A DNA stretch of 64,000 nt, taken from Batillaria attramentaria (Eukaryota; Mollusca; Gastropoda; Batillariidae). This document shows, piece after piece, positions 38,235 through 52,090 of the stretch. Location of the stretch: assembly GCA_018292915.2 (NCBI GenBank), contig JACVVK020000055.1, positions 703,501-767,500 of the forward strand, given 5' to 3'. Made by a program: the position numbers and the translations under genes. Position 1 is the stretch's first letter, and each line of letters opens with the position of its first letter. The notes under the pieces were generated by a model that was given only the letters and a program-made list of their open reading frames with translations, did no database searches and had not been told where the DNA came from.

Positions 38235-38707
38235 CACACACCAACATTATGAATACTAAATTCTGTGCTTCTGGTCCAGATCGCCAGAATGAATATTACT
38301 TTTGATTTATATTCACAAACAACAGTCACCTATATTAATCTTTGAGTTTTATTGATTTTTATGCCATCTCCAAAAGGCTGCCATCAATACTCAAGCTGAA
38401 TGGACACAAATCCATGAAATGAATCCGGTGTTCAAAATACAAATTACAAAAGTTGGAATCACGAAAACATTGTTCGTTGCATATAAGTGTAAAAATGGTA
38501 CGAACAACAGATACTCTTGTAACCTAAGTTAGTGTGTCATCAGTTTGGGCCTGACAACTCAGTGACTGCTAATACACTTCTGATCAGTGGATTGTAGCTA
38601 AGTGGCGCCACACTAAAGTTTTATAAACGCAGTGGATCACTACACAAAGTTTGGAAATCAGCGGTATAGTGCCAGTGTTGGCAAAGTGACGCGGGGCGGC
38701 GCTGTGT

Positions 38708-40421
<1,714 letters not shown>

Positions 40422-40977
40422 GACGCCTCTGCTCGACATCTTTAAGTTTTGGTGTGGTTGTCTCCGATGGAATAGCAACTGATACCAGCGGCTTTCGGCT
40501 CACTTGCCTAGGAAGTCTGAAATATTCACTGAGACTTACGGGTATAATCCTGAATTGTCTGGGAAGAGAGAGAGAGAGAGTCAATATTGATGAGTGGTGG
40601 CTATGAGCGTCAAAACCTGGTTACGTGAGCTAAATCAGTCACAGATAGTCGTGGAGAACTGTCCCCCTTTGTCAGAAAATTGCACTCAGGTTGTGTGTGT
40701 GTGGGGGGGGGGGGGTCTGCTGTAGTTTGTATTTTCATTTTCAACTTGCCCAGGGCATCTGGCGGCTTTTGGATCTCAGTATAGCACCATTCAAACGTTT
40801 ACCGCATGGTTCAACGACAAGAGAGTACGAACGACCAAAACAAAAAGTAATCAGTGTCTCCTCAATGATGTCAGTCTAGCTACCATTTAACTTGCTGACG
40901 AACCATTTCTATTAAACGAATTAAAGAATCCGATATGATGCGTTGCAATGATTTTCTGTCAACAAACCTTGACACTC

Positions 40978-41090
40978 ACCCCGTGCTTGGCGGCTGCTCT
41001 GGTCAGACACAACGAAGTTCTCGCCACAACTGCATCACTACTGACGTCAGGTTTAGGTGACGCAGATCCAATGTGACGTCAAATTTCAAC
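40978..41090 (-). CDS. Possible 5' exon of paralogue A
   Basis: On the minus strand an open frame reads DAVVARTSLCLTRAAAKHG and meets a strong donor (CACGGG|GTGAGT) at about 40978. The basic, Ala-rich segment could be a presequence, but no in-frame ATG or clear acceptor is visible, and it ends only 31 bp from the TIR element at 41122. Confidence 0.25.
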
Positions 41091-41121
41091 ATTGGTCGGT
41101 CACAGCAAATACGGGCCATAG

Positions 41122-43062
41122 TAGTCCGAGCGACACTCCTTCTTACGGTCATGCACCACCCTGCTCTGAATCATATATGAGATTTTTTTGCAGATTTGTG
41201 AAGGTCCGTCACGTCTCTTCAGATATCCGTCGGGTGCCAGACTGGAAAGGTTGGGCAAATTTTGTAATTCCAGAAAATAGAATCAGCCCGGAGCCCGCCT
41301 TCTGGCAAGTAAGACAATGTATGTCAAAAGACTGATCTACTTTTGCACGGGGAACATTGATTGCGTCAGAAAATGTTTTACTGTGCTACTGACGTCAGAG
41401 CTTTGTACACTCTTTCCCCGCCGTTTTTAAAGTGGACTCGCCCGGGAAAACCCGATTCGAAGAGGGCAAGTGAAAAGAAAATGCAATGAGTCTGTGTACG
41501 GCAGGGGTACACAATGTCGATTGCAAATGAATGATATTTAGATTCAGCTTCTGTCAGACAAGACAGTGAGAAACATCATGTTCTTTTAACAAAAAGAAGT
41601 TATTGTTTTTCATATTTGCAAGAATACAACGCGTGTTATTATTTTTGGGGGGTGGCGGTCATATTGAATTTCAGCCTCTCTTTCAAAATGCGAAACAATA
41701 ACAGTCTGGCACTCTTCGGAATCAGAATCAGCAGACTTTTCGCACAAAGAAACCACAGGAAAATCTCGTGTTTTTTTTCCGAAAAGACGTTCTTGCTTTT
41801 CATATATTCGGCAAAACAACTGATGCAATGCAGCTTCTTTTTAGGCATTTGTGAATTTCAGCATCTCTTTCAAAATTTTCATCATTTACAGTATGTAACT
41901 CATCAGAATCGGAATCATCACCCATTTTTCATACAAAAACCGCGGAAATATCACGTTTCTTTCAGAAAATGAGTTATTGTTTTCATTTATGCGGCAAAGC
42001 TACGCGTTTTATGATGTTGGGCGGCCATTTTGAATTTCAGCCTCTTTCAAAATGTTCACAATATTTCCAGTTGGGCACTCATCAGAATCGGATTCTGTAT
42101 CCTTTTATCTCATATACACCACTTTAAAAAGTCGTTTTTGTCAAAGAAAAAATTCTTGATTTTCATTTTTTGCGGACAAGCAACGCGTTTACAGTTTTTG
42201 GCGTCCGTTTCGATTTTCAGCCTCTATTTCAAAATGCTAAACTTTACTGTCTGGCACTCGTCGGATTCGGAATCAGCATCCTTTTTTCATGTGAAAACCT
42301 TTTAAAAACTTTGTTTTGTTTTGAAGAATAAGTTGTACAATTTTCATTATGCGGCAAAACAACGCGTTTTAAGGTTTGGGCGGCCATTTTGAATTTTAGC
42401 ATCTCCTTCGAAATGTGTAACATTTACAGTCTGGCACTCGTCGGATTCGGATTCAGTACCCTTTTCTCATACGGAAACCACTCAAAATATCTGGTTTTTG
42501 GCGAAAAGTTAGTTACTGTACCTCATGTAGGCGGTAAAAAGAAGCACTGAATGTAAGTTTCTTGTCGGCCATGTTGAATTTCAGCCTCTCTTTCAAAACC
42601 GTCAACAGTTACAGTCTTGCACTCGTCGGATTTGGAATCAGCATGCTTTTTCATGTAACAACCACTGAAAAAAGTCGTTTCTTTCCAAAAATAAGTCACA
42701 CACTTTGATATATACGGCAATACAATGCTTTTCAGGGTTTTTTAACCGGCCGTTTAGTATTTCAGGCTTTCTTTCAAAATGTTCAACATGTACACTCTGG
42801 CACTCGTCGGATTCGGAATCAGCACCCTTTCTTTTCATTGAAATCACTGATAAAAAGTTCTTACGTGCATATGTGCGACAAAACAAAAGCATTTTAAGGT
42901 TCTTTGGCGGCCATTTTGATTTTCATCCTCTCTTTCAAATTGCCCAACATTTACCGTCTGGCACTCGACGGATTCGGAATCAGCACCATTTTTTCATCTA
43001 GAAACCACAAAAAATCCCATATATGATGCAAAACAAGGTATCATGGTCTGTCGCTCGGACTA
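41122..43062 (+). mobile_element. 1,941-bp TIR element, copy 1 (left arm of the giant inverted repeat)
   Basis: Both ends begin TAGTCCGAGCGACA, and the terminal regions share islands such as CATATATG followed by a T-run. The 3-bp direct repeat TAG flanks it (41119-41121, 43063-43065). The interior is an array of about eight 180-bp units. No transposase. A 3-bp T-A-N target duplication would suit Harbinger-like elements, but the termini are not typical, so the superfamily is open. Confidence 0.8.
41690..43010 (-). repeat. Tandem array of about eight 180-bp units inside copy 1
   Basis: Units are recognised by CACTCGTCGGATTCGGAATC at roughly 41709, 41893, 42073, 42253, 42433, 42615, 42800 and 42960, so spacing is 160-185 bp. 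On the minus strand several units are open and encode variants of one peptide, for example ADSESDECQ followed later by FEREAEIQ. Not all spacings are multiples of three, so the array is not one long ORF. Confidence 0.75.
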
Positions 43063-43639
43063 TAGTATATCAATTGTTATTTTATGAAAAGACCCACCAG
43101 ATGGCTCAGTGGATTGCTAGATGTGGAGTAGTCATGGTGACCCTGTAAATTACAGTAATCGAGGCCGGGTCAAGGATCGCTCCATAGGCCGCCGGAAGGG
43201 GAAACAAGGAGGAACGGCCCCGTCCTACAAAGTTGTTTCTCCAAATTTGATGTTATTTTGTCTGTTGTGTCGTTATTGTTGCCGGTTCTCCCCTCTTCAA
43301 GTCCTACCAATGACACTAGATCCGTTACGGTCGATTAGCCACGTGACTGGGTTAGAGGGGGGGGGGAGAGGGAGAGATAACCCCAGTCACGTGCTTGGCA
43401 CTCTCTGGGGCACAGAGTCTTTCAAATTCAGTGGAAAGTACCTCTGTGCACAGTGGGGAAATGGCGCTCACTGCGCTACCGTGACGGGCCTAAATTGTCT
43501 CGGTGCTCTCAAACACAAGGTCGCGCACTATGTCATCCTTGACCAGCTTTGAACCCAGAGGGATCCTCAGTGGCGCAAGTGATGGCAGGCTGTCTTCATA
43601 GTGAAAGTAGGCGTGTTTCTGAATCAGAGACATACATAA

Positions 43640-45579
43640 TAGTCCGAGCGACAGACCATGATACCTTGTTTTGCATCATATATGGGATTTTTTTGTGGTT
43701 TCTAGATGAAAAAATGGTGCTGATTCCGAATCCGTCGAGTGCCAGACGGTAAATGTTGGGCAATTTGAAAGAGAGGCTGAAAATCAAAATGGCCGCCAAA
43801 GAACCTTAAAATGCTTTTGTTTTGTCGCACATATGTACGCAAGAACTTTTTATCAGTGGTTTCAATGAAAAGAAAGGGTGCTGATTCCGAATCCGACGAG
43901 TGCCAGAGTGTACATGTTGAACATTTTGAAAGAAAGCCTGAAATACTAAACGGCCGTTTAAAAAAACCCTGAAAAGCATTGTATTGCCGTATATATCAAA
44001 ATGTGTGACTTGTTTTTGGAAAGAAACGACTTTTTTCAGTGGTTGTTACATAAAAAAGCATGCTGATTCCAAATCCGACGAGTGCAAGACTGTAACTGTT
44101 GTCGGTTTTGAAAGAGAGGCTGAAATTCAACATGGCCGACAAGAAACTTACATTGCTTCTTTTTACCGCCTACATGAGGTACAGTAACTAACATTTCGCC
44201 CAAAACCAGAGATTTTGAGTGGTTTCCGTATGAGAAAGGGGTGCTAAATCCGAATCCGACGAGTGCCAGACTGTAAATGTTACGCATTTCGAAGGAGATG
44301 CTAAAATTCAAAATGGCCGCCCAAACCTTAAAACGCGTTGTTTTGCCGCATAATGAAAATTGTACAACTTATTATTCAAAAGAAACGAAGTTTTTAAAAG
44401 GTTTTCACATGAAAAAAGGATGCTGATTCCGAATCCGACGAGTGCCAGACAGTAAAGTTTAGCATTTTGAAATAGAGGCTGAAAATCGAAACGGACGCCA
44501 AAAACTGTAAACGCGTTGCTTGTCCGCAAAAACATGAAAATCAAGAATTTATTTTTTGACAGAAACGAGTTTTTAAAGTGGTGTATATGAGATAAAAGGA
44601 TACAGAATCCGATTCTGATGAGTGCCAGACTGGAAATATTGTAAACATTTTGAAAGAGGCTGAAATTCAAAATGGCCGCCCAACATCATAAAACGCGTAG
44701 TTTTGCCGCATAAATGAAAACAATAACTCATTTTCTGAAAGAAACGTGATATTTTCGCGGTTTTTGTATGAAAAATGGGTGATGATTCCGATTCTGATGA
44801 GTTACATACTGTAAATGATGAAAATTTTGAAAGAGATGCTGAAATTCACAAATGCCTAAAAAGAAGCTGCATTGCATTAATGATTGTTTTGCCGAATATA
44901 TGAAAAGCAAGAACGTCTTTTCGGAAAATACACGAGATTTTCCTGTGGTTTCTTTGTGCGAAAAGTGTGCTGATTCTGATTCCGAAGAGTGCCAGACTGT
45001 TACTGTTTCGCATTTTGAAAGAGAGGCTGAAATTCAACATGACCGCCACCCCCCAAAAATAATAACACGCGTTGTATTCTTCCAAATATGAAAAACAATA
45101 ACTTCTTTTTGTTAAAAGAACATGATGTTTCTCACTGTCTTGTCTGACAGAAGCTGAATCTAAATATCATTCATTTGCAATCGACATTGTGTACCCCTGC
45201 CGTACACAGACTCATTGCATTTTCTTTTCACTTGCCCTCTTCGAATCGGGTTTTCCCGGGCGAGTCCACTTTAAAGACGGCGGGGAAAGAGTGTGCAAAG
45301 CTCTGACGTCAGTAGCACAGTAAAACATTTTCTGACGCAATCAATGTTCCCCGTGCAAAAGTAGATCAGTCTTTTGACATACATTGTTTTCCTTACCAGA
45401 AGGCGGGCTCCGGGCTGATTTTATTTTCTGGAATTACAAAATTTGCCCAAACTTTCCAGTCTGGCACCCGACGGATATCTGAAGAGACGTGACGGACCTT
45501 CACAAATCTGCAAAAAAATCTCATATATGATTCAGAGCAGGGTGGTGCATGACCGTAAGAAGGAGTGTCGCTCGGACTA
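43640..45579 (-). mobile_element. 1,940-bp TIR element, copy 2 (right arm)
   Basis: Reverse-complement of the 41122 copy at high identity throughout, with TAGTCCGAGCGACA ends. It is flanked by its own TSD TAA (43637-43639, 45580-45582). Its insertion site is preserved empty in two sister repeats at 46654-46656 (TAA) and 46178-46180 (TTA, reverse). It interrupts the first unit of the composite element. Confidence 0.85.
43695..45020 (+). repeat. Tandem array of 180-bp units inside copy 2
   Basis: Mirror image of the array in copy 1, unit marker GATTCCGAATCCGACGAGTG. Open stretches encode ADSKSDECKTVTVVGFEREA and SADSDSEECQ-like variants of the same peptide. Confidence 0.75.
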
Positions 45580-45744
45580 TAACATGTCTCTGTCTGAATG
45601 GACACTGGACAGATCTATTATTACATTCAGTCCTAGAGCACGGGTGTGTATGCTTTTGTAATCGTCTCTTATTCCACCACAAGGCAGGTACGTGATCGTC
45701 TGCACCGTGCAATAATACTTGCCTGTAGAGTGCAACACCCTTGC

Positions 45745-47075
45745 TAGACTCCAGAGTGCAGTCCCTTTTCGGCGGGGCGTGAAACTGAATGTGACTGCTT
45801 ACACCCAGCGCCATTTTAAAAAATGGCGAAATTTGTTTAGAAAAGCGAAGACTTGTGTGTCATATGAATCGATTTGAAATGAGGTCTTGAATATCCGACC
45901 ACTTTTGGTTGGGCAAAATCTTTGCCAGCGGACAATTATTGTTGCGATTTGATGGCACTGTTTACGTGGTACACTGATCCAACAGGATGTGAGTAAACGG
46001 CAAGGGGGTTGCACTCTGACAGGCCAAGGTGTTGCACTCTGCAGGCGAGTATTATTGCACGGTGCAGACGATCACGTACCTGCCTTGTGGTGGAATAAGA
46101 GACGATTACAAAAGCATACACACCCGTGCTCTAGGACTGAATGTAATAATAGATCTGTCCATTCAGACAGAGACATGTTATGTATGTCTCTGATTCAGAA
46201 ACACGCCTACTTTCACTATGAAGACAGCCTGCCATCACTTGCGCCATTGAGGATCCCTCTGGGTTCAAAGCTGGTCAAGGATGACATAGTGCGCGATCTT
46301 GTGTTTGAGAGCACCGAGACAATTTAGGCCCGTCACGGTAGCGCAGTGAGCGCCATTTCCCCATTGTGCACAGAGGTACTTTCCACTGAAAGACTCTGTG
46401 CCCCAGAGAGTGCACCCTTGCCACTCTCTGGGGCACAGAGTCTTTCAGTGGAAAGTACCTCTGTGCACAGTGGGGAAATGGCGCTAACTGCGCCACCGTG
46501 ACGGGCCTAAATTGTCTCGGTGCTCTCAAACACAAGGTCGCGCACTATGTCATCCTTGACCAGCTTTGAACCCAGAGGGATCCTCAGTGGCACAGGTGAT
46601 GGCAGGCTGTCTTCAGAGTGAAAGTAGGCGTGTTTCTGAATCAGAGACATACATAACATGTCTCTGTCTGAATGGACAGATCTATTATTACATTCACGGG
46701 TGTGTATGCTTTTGTAATCGTCTCTTATTCCACCACAAGGCAGGTACGTGATCGTCTGCACCGTGCAATAATACTTGCCTGTAGAGTGCAACACCTTGGC
46801 CTGTCAGAGTGCAACCCCCTTGCCGTTTACTCACATCCTGTTGGATCAGTGTACCACGTAAACAGTGCCATCAAATCGCAACAATAATTGTCCGCTGGCA
46901 AAGATTTTGCCCAAACGAAAAGTGGTCGGATATTCAAGACTTCGTTTCAAATCGAATCATATGACACACAAGTCTCTGCTTTTCTAAAAAAAAATCGCCA
47001 TTTTTGAAAATGGCGCTGGGTGTAAGCAGTCACATTTTCACGCCCCGCCGAAAAGGGACTGCACTCTGGAGTCTA
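45745..47075. repeat. Large palindrome, two arms of about 660 bp around a 9-bp centre
   Basis: The left arm 45745-46412 and right arm 46422-47075 are inverse copies meeting at CACCCTTGC (46413-46421). Small indels distinguish the arms, for example a 10-bp loss near 46697. Each arm carries the empty TAA/TTA site of the 1.94-kb element. Confidence 0.8.
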
Positions 47076-47363
47076 CACCCTTGCCTGTCAGAGTGCAACC
47101 CCCTTGCCGTTTACTCACATCCTGTTGGATCAGTGTACCACGTAAACAGTGCCATCAAAGCGCAACAATGATTGTCCGCTGGCAAAGATTTTGCCCAAAC
47201 GAAAAGTGGTGGGATATTCAAGACTTCGTTTCAAATCGAATCAAATGACACACAAGTCTCTGCTTTTCGAAAAAAATTCGCCATTTTTAAAAATGGCGCT
47301 GGGTGTAAGCAGTCACATTTTCACCCCCCGCCGAAAAGGGACTGCACTCTGGAGTGTGCTTGG

Positions 47364-48780
47364 TGCACGAGTTGAGGGGGGGGGGGGTAAGAGCGAGAGA
47401 GAGAGAGAGAGAGATGACGTCAAGTCCATGAACTAAACATTTGACGTCAGCCTCTAGCAATGAGATCGTCTGAGGATTCTTGTTCATGTCTTGTGATTTC
47501 CCTGTTGGCTTTGTAACTTCCCCGACTGAATTATTTTTCACATGAAATTTGGAAGATCTAGAGGGCTGGTGAAATGTCGGAAGCAATGACGATACTTGCA
47601 GATTTTGTCTATGAATCAAACATTTGACGTCAGTCTCACGCTGCTCGTCTGACAGATGATACTTCTTCATATCTTGTGATTTCCCTGTTGCTTTTGTGAC
47701 TTCCGTGACTGAATGAATTTTTACATAAAATCGGGAAAATCTAGAGAGCTGGTGAAACGTGGACTTGAATGCCTTGGATTGTACTTACGAAATAGCAAAA
47801 TTGAAACTTTTTGGCTGGCGCTTCTCGCAGTAGTTCATGTCATATGTGCAGTTGTCACATATGACAAAAATGCCGGCCTGATGATGAGTAATTTGAAGGA
47901 GTCTTCATAAACTAGTGTCCAAAAGAAACGATACCAAACTGTTGTCAGAATGCTTTTGTGCAAAGTGATCCCCGAGGCCTAAAAACATAGGTTTACGTAT
48001 CCCACGTCCCAGATACAGCGTCTGCGCTCGGGAATACCGGAAACATTTGCTAATGAAATATACCACTCTGAAATTTCTGTATTGTATTGTTCTGCTTTTA
48101 TTGTATGTCCTTGCCAACCTTTGGTATCGTTTCTTTTGGACACTAGTTTAGATATTAGATATTTGGCCTTATATGCAAACCACCCCTACCTCGGATTTTT
48201 TTTTTTTTTTTAACACAATACCTGTCAGAGCTTCAGCTACAGAAACGTCACAGTCTTGCTTCTTATCACTGAAACTTGCTGCTGCGCGCAGCGAAATCTG
48301 CCCCACCCCATGAAGTTGTTTCTCTATAGCCTGAGAAACAACTTAAAAAGTCAGTACCGGCAACACATAAACTTATCAGTATCAGTCTTTGTCAGTTGTG
48401 GCTGGACGAATCTAATAACAGGACAGAATTTACGCTCAATAACGCTCCACGAAAATATACGCTTTACCCTTACAAGCTACAGTGCGTGCGTGTTTCAGTG
48501 GAAAATGCCCAACTCTAATACTGCGAGTTGAGGTCCGTCTGCTTTGACAGCCATTACGCAAGGTGTCGGGGCGCATGCGCGCCTATACAGAAACCGCGGG
48601 AAAAGGCGGAGATTTCCACATGCGGGCAGGGCAGACAAAATAAAACTTGAGCTGACAGAATGACATACTGGTATAATATATCTCCGTCAGTCTCAAAAGC
48701 AGGTGGCTGAAAAATCTCACAGGGCCTGTACTGCTGTCTACACGCTTTTCTCAGTTATAATCACAAAATTCACTGACCAA
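47364..48780 (+). repeat. Host repeat segment, copy I (right part)
   Basis: Contains paired TTTGACGTCAG and CTTGTGATTTCCCTGTTG blocks about 190 bp apart, the MITE, ACCACCCCTACCTCGG, the AAGTTGTTTCTC palindrome (interrupted here) and a distal block from 48400 repeated at 49425. Its left part is 43204-43390, separated by the composite element. Confidence 0.7.
47910..48148. mobile_element. 239-bp mariner-like MITE with perfect TIRs
   Basis: Terminal inverted repeats of 29 bp, beginning AACTAGTGTCCAAAAGAAAC, match perfectly and are bounded by TA on both sides (47908-47909, 48149-48150). The paralogous segment has the site empty as a single TA at 55783-55784. No ORF. TA duplication fits the Tc1/mariner superfamily. 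Confidence 0.85.
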
Positions 48781-48801
48781 GCGAAAAGAATTTTAATAAC
48801 T

Positions 48802-49780
48802 AACAAGGAGGAACGGCCCCGTCCTACAAAGTTGTTTCTCCAAACTTCATTTTATTTTGTCTGTTTTGTTGTTATTGTTGTCGGTTCTCCCCTCTCCAAG
48901 TTCTACCAATGACACTAGATCCTCTACAACCTCGACCGATTAGCCACGTGACTGGGGGTGGGGCCGGGTGGGGGAAGAAGGGAGAGGCAGAGGCAGAGAG
49001 AGAGGGTGGGTGGGTGGGTGTTTAGGAGTTTAACGTCCTTTTCCCCCAAATAAGGGTGACATCAAAGACGGGGCAACGAGAAAAAGGCCAGCACAAATAT
49101 TTGGCCCCAGCGGCCGGGATTCGAACTCTCGGCCCAAGCATTGAAAGTCCAACGCTCTACCATTCGGCCACCCTGGCTCCCCAGAGAGAGAGAGAGAGAG
49201 AGAGACGTAGTTCCGTGAACTAAACATTTGACGTCAGCCTCAGGCAGGTCGTCATACAGAGAGAGAGAGATGACGTCTTTTCCGTGAAGTAAACTTTTGA
49301 CGTCAGCCTCTAGCACTGAGATCGTCTGAGAATGCTTGTTCATGTCTAGTCATGGTCTCCTCTCTCCTGAAATCGAGAGTCATGGATCCTAGCGTAGAAA
49401 AAAATTTAACACATTGATATCTCTGTGGTGGCTGGACCAATATTTAAATACTGATAGGATACAAGTGGCGCTGAATAACGCTCCATGAAAATATACACTT
49501 TGGCCTTACAAGCTACGTCGTGCATGATTGTCTGAGTGGAAAATGCCCAACTCTAACACTGCGAGCTGAGGTTCGTCTGCTTGGCAGCCATTTGCAAGGT
49601 GTCGGCGCATGCGTGCCTGAATAGAAAACCGCGGGAAAAGTCGGAGATTTCTTAAGGTGGGCAGATCAGACAAAAGCTGACAGAATAACAGGAATTGGTG
49701 TAATATCTATTTGTCAGTCTCAAAAACAGTTGGCTGAAAAATCTCACAGGTCCTGTACTGCTTTCTACAAGCTTTTCTTA
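48802..49780 (+). repeat. Host repeat segment, copy II
   Basis: Begins ACAAGGAGGAACGGCCCCGT, shared with 43204 and 54752, and contains a SINE, TTTGACGTCAG blocks and, from 49425, a copy of 48400-48745 (GTGGAAAATGCCCAACTCTA and following). Confidence 0.7.
49005..49182 (-). mobile_element. SINE family A copy inserted in a GA tract
   Basis: Same head (GCCAGGGTGGCCGAATGGTA, box B GAGTTCGAATCCCGG) and tail as the 22674 copy. It sits between two (GA)n runs, which may represent its duplicated target. The paralogous segment at 54957 carries the same insertion. Confidence 0.8.
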
Positions 49781-50879
49781 AAAGATCTTTCAACTAAAAC
49801 GTAAGTCAGTTCAAGATCCCTCGAATCTGACAGGCCGGCATGCTGATTCCTCCCGGCCAACCGCATAGCAGAAAGATCTACACAAACACACGAGATTTTT
49901 CTTTGATGACTGAACAAAATTTCTGATTACCACTGATTGATGTGATCACTGATGTGTGAGTGTCAGTTTATGTCACTTATGTCTCTCTAGATCTAGATTG
50001 TGAGCCGACAAGCATATTCACGTGGAAGGATGGTAGTGAGGAGAAAGAATAAAAGGAAAAAAGGGGGCGGAGCGTAAAATACGGCAGGCACTATTACACA
50101 GCTGCTGTACTTTTTTAAACTTTACAAAATCACCGTCACATAATCCAGTGTGTTAAATTGTACGTGCAGTTTTGCTTTCCAGGGACAAAGGTCGGTGTAA
50201 ACTAGCATGCATAATCAAACGCAAAACAGTAATTAATAATGGAAAACGTTGAATCTGAACAGATGATTTAAGTCCATCCTACACAAATCAAGACTCTCAT
50301 CTTTTTTGTCCCTGTAATGTACCAAGAGCATTACATGTTTGGCAGCGTGAGCGGGGAAAACAGCAACATGGTTCAAACTGAAAATGTTGCCACTTACGCA
50401 TTGTCAGACTCTTGACGTCAAATGGCACCATGCGCATCACGTTTGTATGTGGGCACTTGTTTTCAAATGTTTTTTCCTTTGGAGCGAAATGATCCAGTTT
50501 GCTGAAGACGATCAATAAAATTGTATTGATGATCTTTGGTTTTCCCTCTGTTGTTGTATGTTTCTAAAAAGCATTCATGTCTGTGCTTGGGACTGCTGAT
50601 AAGACAGTCGAAACAAGCTTGGTGAGTGGATGAGGATCTTTGTAAATTAGGCTTTTGGTTGTCCTTTGAGTTGGTCAGGACCAGACACAGCGAATGGTCA
50701 GACATCAGATTCCTGACGGGCGAAGGTTGTCCATAAGACTTTTTTTTAATGTTTGGCAGATAGTACACATTGTATATTTTAATTCATATACAACTAGGTC
50801 TGTTGTACTACAAACAAAAATGCATACATGGGCACACCAACCGTATTATTTATATCTTAGTATTACTTGTACTGTTAAT

Positions 50880-50939
<60 letters not shown>

Positions 50940-51900
50940 AATGAGAAACAGCGAAAGACTTAATGTTCAGGTAGTGTATGTTGAAATTTATCAGCCTTGT
51001 GATTAGGACATCACTTGGAAGGTCACACATTATCAAACGTTTCCTTTTGTACATTTATTTTCTAGACACATGTTGATCAGTTACAACACAAACATTTTGG
51101 CCAATGGGGACAAAGTTTACCATTCAGGCTGGAAACATGACAGCACATGGAAACTGATCAGATTTAGGACTGACCATACAGTAATGTGTCATGGTAAAAA
51201 CAAAAACAAAACTAAATACCATTTCTTTCAAATGTTACAACAGTGAAACAAGTGCTTGGACAACTAGCAAATACAGATAACAGAAAATGTATACCTGAAA
51301 TATATTCTTTAGATTCTCACTGTTCCTTCAGCCCTAGCCAAGTCAGATTCACACTATATTGTGTCTACTTTGCTTCAGTGTTATAACCTTCAAAATGAAA
51401 ATGTAGCAGTACAAACAAACATACAACCAACCAGCACACCTACAAACATTTCAAACAGAGTTTAGTACTATATTTATTTCAAAAAGGTGGGGGTGGGGGT
51501 ATGGCAGTTTGAATTTAGCGTCAAGTGTCCGATTAGATGAGGGAATTTTGGGACTGAATTTCACTAGTGTCAATACTGGAAAAGGTCTTGTCCTATTACA
51601 ACCGGCTTTGACATCACCATTATGGTAACCAAATATAATTTTAATGAGGGAATTTTAGTGTCCAAGATGCCCAGTCTGTAGATCCTGCAGCAGGTTTAAA
51701 TCCCATGGTAGGCAGGGATATATCACTGGCGATTGCTTTCTGAGGGGATTTCATATCGGTTAAACACAGACTTAGGCCAGTTTAAGAATATGTAATCTTT
51801 GCTCTCAGTTTGTAGTACATGTACATGGATTCGACACAATAGAGGTCTGGTATGCTTGTTGCTAACTTTAACATTAAAACAAAAAAGCAAAAGTGGACCT
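49781..51900. other. No gene established
   Basis: Contains a 101-codon minus-strand ORF (50768-50463) with no recognised family, (CA)n at 50884-50938 and A+T-rich DNA similar to UTR or intron. The exons at 51908-52940 may extend into it. Confidence 0.4.
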
Positions 51901-51907
51901 AACTTAC

Positions 51908-51986
51908 CACTTGGTGTTGACTTGAATAATCGCCATGTTGAACATGATATCAGATGATGACACATTTGTAAACATATTTGCAGGAG
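51908..51986 (-). CDS. Possible second exon of the 52940 gene
   Basis: With acceptor AACAACCAG and donor AAGTG|GTAAGT, phase 1 to 2, it encodes PANMFTNVSSSDIMFNMAII and QVNTK, in phase with the donor at 52556. An alternative acceptor 26 bp upstream exists but breaks the phase. No homologue recognised. Confidence 0.3.
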
Positions 51987-52049
51987 CTGGTTGTTTTGAG
52001 CAGGAGCTGGGCCTGAAATAAATGCATACATGCAGATCAAAGTGATGTT

Positions 52050-52090
<41 letters not shown>

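Larger units (their letters stand above)
43399..47355. mobile_element. Composite palindromic element, about 3.96 kb including a nested TIR element
   Basis: Starts CACTCTCTGGGG and ends CTCTGGAGT(G), with a direct repeat (G)TGCTTGG at both sides (43391-43398, 47356-47363). It contains unit 1 direct (43399-43639 plus 45583-45744, split by the TIR element), unit 2 inverted (45745-46412), unit 3 direct (46422-47075) and a partial direct unit 4 (47076-47355). Units end in GACTGCACTCTGGAGT. The motif CACCCTTGC marks the junctions. No coding capacity is recognised. Sequences on either side are the two halves of a segment that is uninterrupted at 48.8-49.3 kb and 54.75-55.2 kb. Confidence 0.7.

Noticed and set aside
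41122..45579. Giant inverted repeat as an assembly artefact or simple palindromic duplication
   Set aside because: The arms differ at scattered bases, have different flanking trinucleotides and preserved empty sites, which fit two real insertions.
50463..50768. 101-codon minus-strand ORF as a gene
   Set aside because: Moderately protein-like but no family, weak start context and no consistent splice sites; left as unassigned in the intergenic entry.
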